From Zeugodacus cucurbitae (lineage: Eukaryota > Arthropoda > Insecta > Diptera > Tephritidae), in assembly GCF_028554725.1 (NCBI RefSeq), contig NC_071667.1, positions 35,049,501 through 35,113,500 of the forward strand: a stretch of 64,000 nt of DNA, written 5' to 3'. Both the position numbers and the translations under genes were made by a program. Shown one piece after another: positions 42,831-53,505 of this stretch. A model generated the notes under the pieces. It ran no database searches, had not been told where the DNA came from, and saw nothing but the letters and a program-made list of their open reading frames with translations. The number at the start of each line of letters is the position of its first letter. The first letter of the stretch is position 1.

Positions 42831-43539
42831 AGGGACTACTATTCCCCAGTGGAAATGGTCACCCTAGCTGAGCTTTAAGCGACCGGGGGGGTCGGCAGGT
42901 CGCGGATAGCCGGACGGCCTGTAGTAGTAGGTTAGTTGCGAAATAAGTCTAGACGAATAAGCAACCCCCGACGAAAAGCGGCGGGAGTGGAGGTTGCGGT
43001 TAAAAAGTCAGCATGACCGTTGAAACTCCTGTGGCAGTGGCGAACCGGCACCGCCTCTTTGAATTATGTGTCCTCTACAACATGCGAAGACATGTTGTAA
43101 AACATAGAAAACCCAGGCGCGACGGACCCATAATGGGCGGCTTCCTGGTCAGCGTCTGTACACCATGTTAGGTGCGGCTGATTACAATTTTTCTTGACCG
43201 GTACACGACGCAGCATACTGGGAGTCCCTTGAAGTTTTCACTAGCGGCTTCTCCGTTGGGGAACTGGATAGGGTGATGTGAGCTTGGCTATGCTGAGGTA
43301 TCAGCTGTGCCGTTTACCAGTAAGCAGCCACTTCGGTCCTTGGTCAGGAAGTGTGTATTGGGCGTAGGAGTAGTAGCCAACGTTGCCCCGGGTGAGCGCC
43401 GGTCCGTCCGTGTTTTCCGGGACCGGCAAAGCGAAGGGCAGTCCTCAGGGAACTGGGGTAGGGGCATTGTCCCCGAGGGTATACCCGTACCTGCTTATTT
43501 CGGCCCACCCCCCTACACACGATGCGCTGTAAAACAGAA

Positions 43540-44599
43540 GCCAATGGAAAATAAAACGAGAACCAATATAATTAACGCAAACAATAATAACAACACAAAT
43601 GAAATTACGGCTACAATGAATAGTGGCGTTGAAAACTTTGTTGCAGAGATAGACCCGACGGTGAGAGCCCCTAGTACGGAAATAGATCCTTTCAAGCGAG
43701 CATCAAGAATAGCGCGATCGCCAACACAGATGCTTATGGTAAATAAGCCGACACATGCAAAGTCGTCACCACCAGTATTAGAAGATAGCACACCTCAACC
43801 CAAAATGGCACATGACAACTACATGTTGCAGCTAGGTAATGCTATAAAGAAGCTGACAGAAACGATGCGTCCTCCGCAGCGGTCAATTAACAATAATATG
43901 AGAGACATCCTCAGCTCTATATCAAAGTTGTATGCCAAAGCTTTAGAACACACAGGAAAGAAGGAAATTAGACGGAATGTACTCCTCGAATCCGCAACTA
44001 CGGAAACAACACCAAAGAGGCCCAGGGACGAAAATCAACAGAAGCGTAGAACACCGCCAAAAAAAAACAAAACGTCACATGAAGAGGTCTTAAAAGATGA
44101 AGCTGTCAAGCATACAGCAGAAAATATCGTTGATAAGTCCAGAGTACGGACGGAAACGGAAGAAGGCTGGGTAAACGTGAAGCGCAAACCACAAAACACA
44201 AAGAAGATCACGCGTAAGCCACCAACACGGCCTGATGCTATAGTCATAGCGCGCTCCGGAGATATGTCATACAGGGACATCCTAATGACAGTCAGAAACG
44301 AGGAAAAACTGCAGAAACTAGGGGAAAATGTATCACGCATTAGGAAGACGGCCAAAGGAGAAATACTACTGGAATTGAAAGAAACGCAAATGCAAAGTAC
44401 GACCGAATTTAAAAGTGAGATAAGTAAACTGCTTGGAGATCAGGCACAAATTAAAGCGCTTACTCACGAAATCGCAGTAGAAATTCGGGACCTAGATGAA
44501 ATTACCACCAAAAATGATATCTCGGAAGCTATACGGAATCAAGTGGAAAAATTGAGTAGTTTTGACGTGAGCGCAATCAAAAGTCTGCGGGCAGCGTAG
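43540..44599 (+). CDS. R1-type LINE ORF1 (gag-like), C-terminally shortened
   Basis: About 350 residues from ATG 43540, chosen because the inverted copy starts at the same codon (45187) and the upstream frame is leader sequence. It has an acidic N terminus (NFVAEIDPTVRAPSTEID), then MRDILSSISKLYAKALEH and the basic stretch RRTPPKKNKTSHEE. A structured part follows: DAIVIARSGDMSYRDILMTV, RNEEKLQKLGENVSRIRKTA, KGEILLELKETQ and the helical AQIKALTHEIAVEIRDLDEI. The three C-terminal zinc knuckles typical of the clade are missing: the frame stops after IKSLRAA and the next sequence is already endonuclease. RNA binding is therefore probably impaired. Confidence 0.8.
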
Positions 44600-44990
44600 C
44601 GATACTGAGTGAACAGTACAAAAATCTAGACAGCGCAAACTGGGTCACTGACACAACGAACAAAGCCGCCATATGGTCCTGTGGAGGCAGTGTTCTTCAA
44701 GAAAAACCACTCTTGGGAAGGGCCTATTACACACGAGCCAAAATCCGTGGAATCAACTTTTATAGTTGTTATATACCACCGAGTGTTCCGTAAAGCGATT
44801 TTGAGAAGATACTGGACGGTCTAGTACGCGAAGTCCTGACAACCACGAAGAACATAATAGCTGGCGATTTTAACGCATGGGCAGTAGAATGGGGCAGTAT
44901 AAGTACCAACAAACGAGGGGATGCTTTGCTTAAGGCCCTCTCAGTGCTTGAGGTGGACATCCTAAGAAGTGAATGCAACAAAGCCAGGCG
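44600..44990 (+). pseudogene. R1-type endonuclease remnant
   Basis: AILSEQYKNLDSANWVTDTT, AAIWSCGGS, INFYSCYIPPSVP (stop), then IIAGDFNAWAVEWGS, with the catalytic Asp/Asn motif intact. After EVDILRSE the sequence jumps to CNKARRNCQRRRR, which aligns to the post-endonuclease linker of the 15098-15830 copy. The SDH region is thus deleted. Confidence 0.8.
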
Positions 44991-45020
44991 AAATTGTCAG
45001 AGGAGGCGGAGATCACCAGA

Positions 45021-46070
45021 ATTCTTGATGCTCGCTTGAAAGGATCTATTTCCGTACTAGGGGCTCTCACCGTCGGGTCTATCTCTGCAACAAAGTTTTC
45101 AACGCCACTATTCATTGTAGCCGTAATTTCATTTGTGTTGTTATTATTGGTTGCGTTAATTATATTGGTTCTCGTTTTATTTTCCATTGGCTTCTGTTTT
45201 ACAGCGCATCGTGTGTAGGGGGGTGGGCCGAAATATGCAGGTACGGGTATACCCTAGGGGTCAATGCCCCTACCCCAGTTCCCTGAGGCCTGCCCTTCGC
45301 TTTGCCGGTCCCGGAAAACACGGACGGACCGGCGCTCACCCGGGGCAACGTTGGCTACTACTCCTACGCCCAATACACACTTCCTGACCAAGGACCGAAG
45401 TGGCTGCTTACTGGTAAACGGCACAGCTGATACCTCGGCAGAGCCAAGCTCACATCACCCTATCCATTTCCCCAACGGAGGAGTCGCTAGTGAAAACTTC
45501 AAGGGACTCCCAGTATGCTGCGTCGTGTACCGGTCAAGAAAAATTGTAATCAGCCGCTCCTAACATGGTGTACAGACGCTGACCAGGAAGCCGCCCATTA
45601 TGGGTCCGTCGCGCCTGGGTTTTCTATGTTTTACAACATGTCTTCGCATGTTGTAGAGGACACATAATTCAAAGAGGCGGTGCCGGTTCGCCACTGTCAC
45701 AGGAGTTTCAACGGTCATGCTGGCTTTTTAACCGCAACCTCCACTCCCGCCGCTTTTCGTCGGGGGTTGCTTATTCGTCTAGACTTATTTCGCAACTAAC
45801 CTGCTACTACAGGCCGTCCGGCTATCCGCGACCTGCCGACCCCCCCGGTCGCTTAAAGCTCAGCTAGGGTGACCATTTCCACTGGGGAATAGTAGTCCCT
45901 CCGGGATGTTGATGTATGTGTATGTTTGTGTGTGTGTGTGTGTGGTGTTCTCTCTCGTGATGAGGTGAATGTAACGTATCAGTGTGGTGCTTTTGATTAT
46001 GTGGTGATTGGTATGTTTCTGTGTGGTGAAATGATTTGGCTGTGCGTCTTCCTTCAGACTCATTTAGCCA
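45021..46070 (-). repeat. Inverted copy of 42659-43711 (LTR-like end + LINE 5' part)
   Basis: Minus-strand copy of the LTR-like end and the LINE leader, with ORF1 codons 1-57 (45187-45017). It differs by a few substitutions and the (AC)n length. Arms of about 1.05 kb are separated by 1.3 kb. The outer edge is exactly the TG at 46070. Confidence 0.92.
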
Positions 46071-46120
46071 GTACTTATTTTGTTTCTTCAGTCACCTTCG
46101 TAAGGAATATTGGTAAATGG
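46071..46120. repeat. 50-bp direct repeat, copy 1 (pairs with 47733-47782)
   Basis: gtacttattttgtttcttca ... aggaatattggtaaatg occurs at both positions in the same orientation with two or three differences. The two copies bracket the BEL/Pao pol segment. Confidence 0.85.
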
Positions 46121-46490
46121 TTTTTATACTCTCGCAACCTGTTGCACAGAGTATCATAGCTTTGTTCACATAACGGTTGTTTGTGTCACCAAGAAATAAA
46201 AGAGTTAGATATGGGGTTATATATATATAAATGATCAGGATGGCGAGTGGAGTTGAAATCCGGATGTCTGTTCGTCCGTCCGTCCGTGAAAGCGATAACT
46301 TGAGTAAAAATTGAGATCGGTTCACTGCCACGCCCACAAAATGGCGAAAACCAAAAACACATAAAGTGTCATAACTAAGCCATAAATAAAGCTATGGAAA
46401 TAAAATTTGGTATGAAGGATCGCACTATGCAGGGGCATATTTGGATGTAATTTTTTTGGGGAAGTGGGCGTGGTCCCGCCCCCAAATCGG
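46121..46490. repeat. Truncated 'tatactctcgcaac' dispersed repeat
   Basis: Corresponds to 39434-39850 with a deletion (after cgataacttgagtaaaaatt). It joins directly to the BEL/Pao integrase, so the minus-strand frame 46846-46322 is a chimera of integrase and repeat. Confidence 0.75.
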
Positions 46491-47565
46491 TTATCTCCTT
46501 TAAGAAAATGCCCTGGAGTGAGGGCTGTAAAGTCTGATGGATCTTGCGAGAGGCCAGAGAGAGGCCGTGAGTTGAGAACGGCTTCAATTCGAATAAGCAA
46601 TGTCGTAAATTCTTCATAATTAAATTTGTATGTACCAGCTAGCTTCTTGAAATGAGATTTGAAGCTTTTTACAGCGGATTCCCATAGGCCACCCATATGT
46701 GGAGCACTTGGTGAAATAAACTGCCAATTGATGCCTTGTGGAGCATATTTCTGTACCATGTCAGGTGAGACTTGTTTTATGAAGTCCACATACTGTTTTT
46801 CTGTTGCTGTTTGAGCTCCGATAAATGTTTTACCATTATCGCTCATGATTTTTGATGGAAAGCCACGTCTGTAGTGGTGAAAGGCAGAGCGAAATTGCAG
46901 CGTTCAGGTGGAAGTGCTGCCATAATCTGCGTTCGCATTTTCTGCTTGTGCATGGTGCAAATCTTGCACTTGAAAATGCACTTTTTTATTTGGGGCTTGA
47001 GACGGGGAATATAGTACTCTTGGCGAACCATCTGTTACATGGGGCGATGTTCGGCGTGTAGCATTAGGATGTGGATGTAACTAATGACTAATGTGGCAAA
47101 TGATGATTTCTCTGGGATTATTATGGGATGACGTTCATTATAGGTTAGGCAGGAATTTACAAGCCGGCCATTTGCACGAAGCAGACCTTTCTAAGACCCC
47201 TTTACTTTAAGTTTGAGTCGTTCTGTGAATTTTAGTATATAGTCAACTACTCTGAGGGCTCGAGGGAACGATGAAAATCGTTCAAGGATGTCCGTATCAT
47301 CCAATGTTGTAAGATAGGTTTCTATTTTCCGACTTTCCGGGGCAATGATGTTGCGCATGGGCGATTGTGGCCAAGAATCCCAATGCTTGCTCTGTATTTT
47401 GTATCTAGGAAGCATGTTTGTAAGTTGCGGTAAGACTATAGCTACTGCTTGAATGCGCTTATTCGCTAGGGGTGAAATTTGGGTAATGGGGCAGATTTTA
47501 TTAGAGTTTTGGACTACTCTTCCGCCCATTCCTGAAATTTGGAAATTGGAATGTTTGGTTGGCAA
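46491..47565 (-). pseudogene. BEL/Pao integrase and pre-integrase region
   Basis: 47565-47191 contains ISPLANKRIQAVAIVLPQLT and HWDSWPQSPMRNIIAPESRK, BEL-type connection sequence. 47031-46843 is the His/Cys zinc domain (QEYYIPRLKPQIKKCIFKCK, ICTMHKQKM). 46846 onward is the catalytic core: SDNGKTFIGA (Asp), PSAPHMGGLWESAVKSFKSH, IEAVLNSRPLSG (Glu) and LTPGHFLKGD. Gaps and stops between these frames show decay. Residues after GDNRF come from the neighbouring repeat. Confidence 0.88.
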
Positions 47566-47690
47566 TTTTATCCGATTTTGAGCTTTTGATGATATGAAGG
47601 ATCTTTGAGAGGCTTGGTCTATTAGTGCTCTTAGTTTGAATATATCACCTTTATGTTCAATGGTGATGACCGCAGTGGGTCAAAGAGTTT
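46491..47690 (-). mobile_element. BEL/Pao LTR retrotransposon pol fragment
   Basis: The minus strand holds the end of the RNase H/connection region and the integrase of a BEL/Pao element. No LTRs can be recognised around it. The 50-bp direct repeats outside are not LTRs. Confidence 0.85.
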
Positions 47691-47732
47691 TGCTTTCATT
47701 TTCCGAATGAAATGTATAATTTTAAAGTACTT

Positions 47733-47782
47733 ACTTTGTTTCTTCACTCACCTTCGTAAGGAATATTGGTAAATGTTTTTTT
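47733..47782. repeat. 50-bp direct repeat, copy 2
   Basis: Partner of 46071-46120, followed by a T run (47777-47790). In minus orientation both contain acgaaggtgagtgaag-like splice-donor sequence; the significance is unclear. Confidence 0.85.
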
Positions 47783-47889
47783 TTTTTAAATAAGGAAGCG
47801 CATATTGATGTATATTCTGTTGTTATATATTATATTATATGATTTTTTTTCTTTTCTTCAATTTGAATTTATAAAAAATGATTATGACA

Positions 47890-48203
47890 ATTTTATTTAT
47901 TTAAAATACGACGGAGGGCGGAGAATATTTGCTGATCGGGTGACCGGGAATGCGGAATCTCAAAACGATTAAAGAGAAGTGGGGTTTGGATCGCATTGTA
48001 CGTCCCTTTTGTTTGTTGTGTTCGGATTTGCAGTGTGGTGTCATCGTGTAGTAGTCGTGTATGGGTGTAGTTGTGTGCATTGGTGCGCAGTGTTCTCTTG
48101 AGTGAGGTGGTGAGTGTGGTGAGTGTGCGTGTGAGTGATGCGTATGATGAATGTGGGGAATGGTGTGTGTCCAGGGTTTTACTATGAGATTGAGGCTCAT
48201 TTA
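47890..48203 (-). repeat. Diverged LTR-like sequence starting TGGCTAAATGAG (minus)
   Basis: From 48203 leftwards: TGGCTAAATGAGCCTC, many ACTCAC/CACAC units and ctcactcaagagaacactg, which parallels ctcatcacgagagagaacac in 42659-42800. No long authentic ORF. Probably the same repeat family, older. Confidence 0.5.
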
Positions 48204-48214
48204 GCCATATACAT

Positions 48215-48889
48215 ATGTACAATGTGTGTGTTTTTACAGATCGGAATAAAACGTTGCGCACGACGCGGGAGCAAATTGATTGTTACTTAAATTATGTGCG
48301 GGTTCACCCCGAAATAAAAGTGAACAAGAACGACCCATCGCGGCCGAAAAGGGTTGAAGAGCTTTGGTCGGAGCTTTCTGTTCTCCTAAATGTCCTTAAA
48401 GGCCCAACTCGGACCCCCACCAAATGGAGAGAGGTAATTTTTAATCATAAATATTAAGATATGTATGTATTTATGTACCATGTTTTATAGAATCTGAGCC
48501 ATTGGAGGAACCAGATTCGGTCACGGGCCAGGAAGGCAAAGGCGCACAAGATGGTAACAGGTGGCGGCCCAAGCTCAAAAATTGACCTGACCGAAACTGA
48601 GCAGCGGGCGTTGGACACATTAGGGTCATTCACAGTTGATGGGTTGGCTGAATTACCAACCATTGGAACAGAGGTAAGAAATTCAATTTAATAGTATGCA
48701 GAATTTATAAACGTTTTTTTGTTTTATATTTAGGAAGAAGTATTGTTTGGTGCTACTCCTACACCATCCCCGCTGGTGACGACTACGGACGCGCCAATTG
48801 ACCGCACTCCATCCTCGTCCCGAACAAAACGAATAACGACGGACGATATGTTTGAAAATGTAATGACCATGATAAAAGAAAAGGACTGA
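48215..48889 (+). pseudogene. Myb/SANT (zeste-like) protein, three exons, frameshifted end
   Basis: Three in-phase exons with GT-AG introns: up to 48433, 48491-48673 and 48734-48889. Exon 1 encodes TLRTTREQIDCYLNYVRVHP and ELWSELSVLLNVLKGPTRTP-TKWRE; exon 2 continues NLSHWRNQIRSRARKAKAHK. This is the trihelix layout of zeste-type Myb/SANT domains (three spaced Trp). Exon 3 is Thr/Pro-rich and stops after KEKD; one base over, the frame continues TETLEVINKYSESLNNLATA, a coiled-coil end, so a 1-base indel at about 48885 cut it short. The start is uncertain: a possible acceptor (tttttacag) ends at 48239. It lies beside a convergent Harbinger transposase. Such elements carry a Myb-like partner that helps transposase bind DNA, so this is probably the element's second gene. 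Confidence 0.72.
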
Positions 48890-49189
48890 AACTTTAGAGG
48901 TCATAAATAAATACTCCGAATCGCTAAATAATTTAGCGACAGCCATGGTGACGCTTACCCAAAATAAATATAAATACAAAAAACTGAAAATTAAAAATGT
49001 GTCTATGTAAATATTTCTAACTTTTACTTTTTTAAATGTTATGTTTTTTTAATAATTAGATGAAATATTTATTTGTTTTCTTTTTAAAATGTATTGTATT
49101 TTTTTAGTTTATAAATGATGTTTGAATTGAATTGATGTAAATATTGGTAGAATTTTAATTATTTAATGTGTTAATGCAACTCTGACGTG

Positions 49190-49740
49190 CTGTTCTGCCT
49201 CGAGAGCAATACTCCCCTGAACGGATTTCAGAGATTGCTTCCACATCTTCAGGGGGTGATCGTTCTGGCAATATTTCGGTTTCATCTATAAATATGCCAC
49301 GTTTTTTAGCATATTGTGAAATATGGTACATGTTTAAATAAATAATGCAGCTTTATAATGGTTGTACCGCAGTACACGTTCTTTAGAAAGGCATCGAAAG
49401 CGTGATTTCAAAACTCCAAATGCTCTTTCAATCGCGTTTCTTGCTCTTATATGCTTGATATTAAAATTTTGTTCATTTGGTGTTTCAGGGCTTGTCACCG
49501 GTGTCAGAAGCCATGGCTCCAAGGGATATCCTGAATCACCCAAAAGCCACTTAAAGGCTCCATTAGAGTGTTCTCTTATCAGCTTTATCCTTCCCAGCAC
49601 AAAGATTTTGGAAATCGAAAGAACTTTCTAAATGCAATTTCTTCATATTGAAAGGGATCTTCTTTGTTGCGCAAAATGGCCAGATTGCGCCAACGAGTGT
49701 AGCTAGATGATAAGCACTTTGTTATTCATTATTGCAAAAT
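49190..49740 (-). pseudogene. PIF/Harbinger transposase, internally deleted
   Basis: 49740-49620 encodes YTRWRNLAILRNKEDPFQYE followed by EIAFRKFFRFPKSLC, the N-terminal region. After a deletion, 49600-49334 gives the DDE core end: LLGDSGYPLEPWLLTPV (second Asp in GDSGYP) and IKHIRARNAIERAFGVLKSR (catalytic Glu in IERAFG), as in HARBI1-type nucleases. The C terminus continues in another frame (NMYHISQYAKKRGIFIDETE) to about 49190. The first catalytic Asp is in the deleted part. No terminal repeats were resolved. Confidence 0.85.
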
Positions 49741-49984
49741 TACAAATATTAATACATTACCTCTCTTCTTCCTGTCGTTTTTTTCATTATAACATAAATT
49801 ATACCAATTTCAACATCCATTATTGCGCTCTTGTTTTTCTGTGACCTGGTTTAAAGCAGATAATAAATTAGAGACTGATTTTTCTCAACTAGAGATGAGA
49901 CAAACGCGTCAGAATACCAAAAAGTCACTATAGAGATTACACCACAGATTCGTCTCTATTAGAGACTTGAGACTGCTCGGAGAA
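49741..49984. other. Short spacer, possible Harbinger end
   Basis: Contains repeated gagact/gagatgag and tctctattagagacttgag pieces with local inverted symmetry (49870-49975) that could be a terminal region. No 3-bp target duplication could be assigned. Confidence 0.3.
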
Positions 49985-51960
49985 TACCGGCATTAATGTG
50001 GCTACTCACATATTTCTTATATTTTAACCAGTTCGTTTTGTGAGATGATAGACCCACTTTTGCCTCAACGAATATGGGTTGTTCACACAACTTTATTAGT
50101 ACGGGTGAATGATCGAAAGATAAGTCTGTACCAGAGAACTGCATGAGTACCTAATTTCCGTACTTAGAGTAAACTTGCTTGAAAAGCGATGGCGGTGTCC
50201 ACTCACATGCATAGACATGCATTGTGAGCTATCATCTACTCAAAGAACTATGAGTGGAGAAGCTACTGAGCCAATCGTATACTTGCTATTGCATATTAAT
50301 TGTATTTGTTTTACACATTCTTATTTTTGATTTTCACTGACAAGTGGTGATCATACTCAAGACCAGCAAAGGAAAAAGCAAGACACACTCATCACCAGTA
50401 GCGCGTGTACTTGAGTGTTTACTATTGTATTGTTGTTCGTGTATTCTTTTTTTGTCGTGCGTCAGTTTTTTGTGCGTTGCTTATTAAGAACTGCAAACTT
50501 TTTTGTTGTTTTATGTATGCTGACGCAAGTGTGTCATTCGTTGTGGAACATTTCCTGCAAGAACAATGTCAACCTTTTGACTGTTCGTACGATAATTAGA
50601 ATTAAAAAATTTTTTTAATGTAAAATTGAAATATTTATATCCCTTTTTAATATAGTCAAAGTTTGCTTTTGGAAAAAAGCGATTATTATTTCTTGTCCAT
50701 GCATATACACACTAATTATTGTTTTGTTGATCATTTGACCTTCAGCTGTTTCTTACAGGGGTTTAGCACATGGATGACAGCGTCTTCGGCTGCTCGATCT
50801 GCCACTCGTGTAAATTACAAAACACACAAAACGAGCGTGCAAAGAACAGCAAAGTATTAAATGAACTCAATACTCAGAGAGTCGCTAAAATTCGAGAATG
50901 TCATTTACTCAAACCGCTTTTTTTGTGTTGTCGCTCAGCTTAAGTAATAACATGAATAAGCAGAAGAGAGTTAAGTGTTTTTTTAACCGCTTTGAGCTAA
51001 TTGGAAAAATTCTGTGAGTGTTAAAACCACCGCGACATATTTGGCTAAGTGTTTTTGATACACAAGTATGAGAAATAGGCGAGTAAGCACGCAATGTATT
51101 TTGAGTGGCGGTGCACTTCTGCAGGTCTCTGGTCTGTACATGTAAATCTGGTATTTTCTTGCGATCACTGGGCCAGTATGTGGGTTTGCCAGGAGATATT
51201 ATATCTAAGTTATTGTGGTTCATAATGGTTTGGTACAACTGGCGTCCCTTCGGATTAATAAGACGTGACCCCCAGTACATGTGTTTTGCATTATAATCTC
51301 CACCTGCTAGAAATCTATGACCTAGCGTTCCAAAAAAAGTCTTTAAATTCGCTATCTGTAATTTTAAAACGAGGTGGGCAGAATATAGCCGTTAGATTTA
51401 AATCTCAACCCCGATTTTTAACGATATTGTTGTAGCTTGCAACTGGGCTGTAGCATGAGATTCCAGAGTATAGTGGTTTAACCGATTTCTAACCAACACT
51501 GCCGTTCCGCCATGTGCTTTTCCATCCGGGTGATTTGTAACATACAGTCTAAATCCCGGTATTTTAAAATTGTTTTTGTTTGTCAGATGAGTCTCTGATA
51601 TTAGCATTACATCTATATTTTCTTTAAACAGAAATTTAATAATCTCTAATTTATGTTAGTTAACACCGTTAGCATTCCATATACAAATGTTTAGTATGCT
51701 CATTTTTTACTTAATAAAGGTTGCAGAATTTGGTTTTGTGATTTTATTAAATCTTGTATCATATTTTGCATGGTAGACATAAATTGCGTCATACATTGCG
51801 TAAGATTTATAATCATGGTTTCAATACCACCATTTGGGGGATTTTGCGGTGGTTGCATTTGTACATTGTTGCCTTTTACAACATTGGCATAGCTCCCTTG
51901 CACAGTATTATTTTTAATATTACCAGATTTTGGAATATTAGCACCGGTCCTAGCCCGATT
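49985..51960 (-). mobile_element. jockey-clade LINE, copy C (5' part), split by hobo-like element
   Basis: On the minus strand from 51960: ORF1 C-terminal end, endonuclease, interruption by the hobo-like element (50132-51131), then the rest of the endonuclease and linker to 49985. The break falls inside the stretch that in copy A reads IPDLIDFAVVKNIDRS. Both outer ends are truncated. Confidence 0.85.
49985..51960 (-). pseudogene. jockey-type ORF1 end and endonuclease, interrupted
   Basis: 51903-51700 is the ORF1 C terminus (GSYANVVKGNNVQMQPPQNP, then a Gln/Met-rich helix MTQFMSTMQNMIQDLIKSQN). 51607-51398 starts the endonuclease: MLISETHLTNKNNFKIPGFR and HGGTAVLVRNRLNHY. 51280-51140 has MYWGSRLINPKGRQLYQTIM. 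After the inserted element, 50130-49985 resumes with SFDHSPVLIKL (SDH motif region) and KTNWLKYKKYVSSHINAG. It is collinear with copy A and fills the N-terminal endonuclease missing there. Confidence 0.83.
50132..51131. mobile_element. hobo-like hAT, non-autonomous, no MITE inside
   Basis: Ends CAGAGAACTGCATGAG and CAGAGACCTGCAGAAG (inward), with 8-bp duplication GTCTGTAC at 50124-50131 and 51132-51139, fitting the hAT nTnnnnAn preference. It is 1,000 bp, collinear with 10609-12084 except for the latter's MITE and a ~50-bp segment present only here (50890-50945). Noncoding. Confidence 0.95.
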
Positions 51961-53275
51961 ACATGCAATGTTATTTGACTAACGATTTTTACATTGCAAT
52001 GTCCTACGAGAGTAATCGAGCGGTGCGACTCTGCATTACCAGTCGTTGGTGAAAGGACTAGTTCCAAAATCGTTAGTGAATCGCTAGTACAGAATCACTA
52101 GCGTTTTCGTTAATTCAAAATGGCTAGTGATTTGACTAATTCGAACACGCTATAGGTTTCATTAATTCAAAATCGCTAGCGATTCTACTGGTCCATTAAC
52201 GCTTGTGGTTCTACGCCTGAGAAAAACTTTTGAAAACAACACTTTTACAAAAAATAAAACAAATGTTTACGAAATACAAAGAAATATATTTATTTAATTC
52301 ATGTACAAATATTTATTTTCTTATTTTCTACTATTCTTATATTCTATCTCCTCCTTTTTTTCGTCCTTAAAAATTATCTTACATTATATTATTCTTATTT
52401 ACTAATTATTAATTTTTTTTATTAATATTAATTTTTTATTATTGGTTATTTTAATTAATTTTTATTTATTATTTAATATACGTACATATGTGTGCAAAAT
52501 AAAAAATATTATTAGTTTTTAGTATAATAATGTTAAATTGATGTACTTATAATAATATGTTTTCAATTATATTAATAATTATATTTGGGTGGATAATCCA
52601 GCGATGGTTCTATGGGTTGTAGAGTTTGGGTGATCTGCGGTGATTTTGTTGTTGTTTGTGATGATTCGGTGTTGGCGCCTCCGTCCGTGGTTTTTTTGCC
52701 TTCTTCTTGTGTTGCGTTCTTATTCTTATTGTATTATTATATTTATTCACTTATTAAATTAATTTTCACCTTTTTGCTCATTACTTTTTCACTATGTATA
52801 TGTGAAAATATTCTATAATTTTCATTTTCCTCTTAGTCGGAAAAATGTGAAATGACGCGTCAAATTTTTGGAAAAAAATTGTGTGACAAAAGAGACTAGA
52901 GAGAGAGAGCGCGAAATGTAAAAACAAACAAGAGTACTGGTTTTTGGGGTGGGTTTTGCCAATTCATTTTTCGAGTAATGCGTCGTTGCATTACAAATCA
53001 TTAGCTAAAAGACTAATTACTAGTAATGCATGAAATCGCTAGTAGGTTTAGCGCTCTAGAAATCGCTTGACACCAGCCGAACTACTGGGTACCCAAGAAT
53101 GATATAATACAAGATTACGTCACGACCCCCAAATACGCGAGCAAAACAAAAAACGATAGAAAAACTGACAAATTGCACTGTAGTACAAAGCAATAAAACC
53201 AAAACAAAGATCTGAAATCAAGGCTAGTGCTTAATTATTATTTAAAATTCTAAAATTCTGGAGGATGTAGTCATA
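51961..53275. repeat. AT-rich region with clustered 'atcgctagt' motifs
   Basis: 51975-52200 and 52965-53075 are dense in variants of tcactagcgatt, aatcgctagt and cattac. They flank about 750 bp of very AT-rich DNA in inverted-looking arrangement, suggesting the ends of an old non-autonomous element. The frame 52612-52818 is T-rich and not credible as a gene. Confidence 0.4.
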
Positions 53276-53505
53276 TGTAGAAGTTCACGTAAGTGAGGAA
53301 AGTTTCTGACTGTCACTCACTTGGGAGTGGCCAGGAACGATTCTTTTACATGTGGCTCAAGCAGCTCACGACTTCCGGTCTTAGACCAAGTATCCTCTCG
53401 GTAGCCAACAGACATCCGTTTGGAGGCGAGCTAAAGTGAGAAGGCGAAACCCGCCTATGCGGTTGTGCGTAGGGTTTGGGACCCACCACATAAAAACACC
53501 CCCCA

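Larger units (their letters stand above)
42831..45020 (+). mobile_element. R1-type LINE, copy 3 (5' UTR, ORF1, EN remnants)
   Basis: Begins ccggagggactactattccc after an ACAC/ACAT repeat, has a ~700-bp GC-rich leader, an intact ORF1 frame at 43540-44599, endonuclease remnants at 44600-44935, then a deletion to the post-endonuclease linker (near 44975). It is cut at 45020 by an inverted copy of its own 5' part. It has no RT. Confidence 0.85.

Noticed and set aside
43307..43539. N-terminal extension of the R1-type ORF1 starting at 43307
   Set aside because: The extension is GC-rich leader sequence, and the inverted copy's frame opens at the ATG equivalent to 43540.
49985..51960. Two separate LINE fragments around the hobo-like element
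   Set aside because: The flanking pieces are collinear with jockey copy A and joined by an exact 8-bp duplication, so they are one LINE split by an insertion.
52612..52818. 68-residue Val/Phe-rich ORF at 52.6 kb
   Set aside because: Composition follows the T-rich DNA; no similarity or conserved copy.
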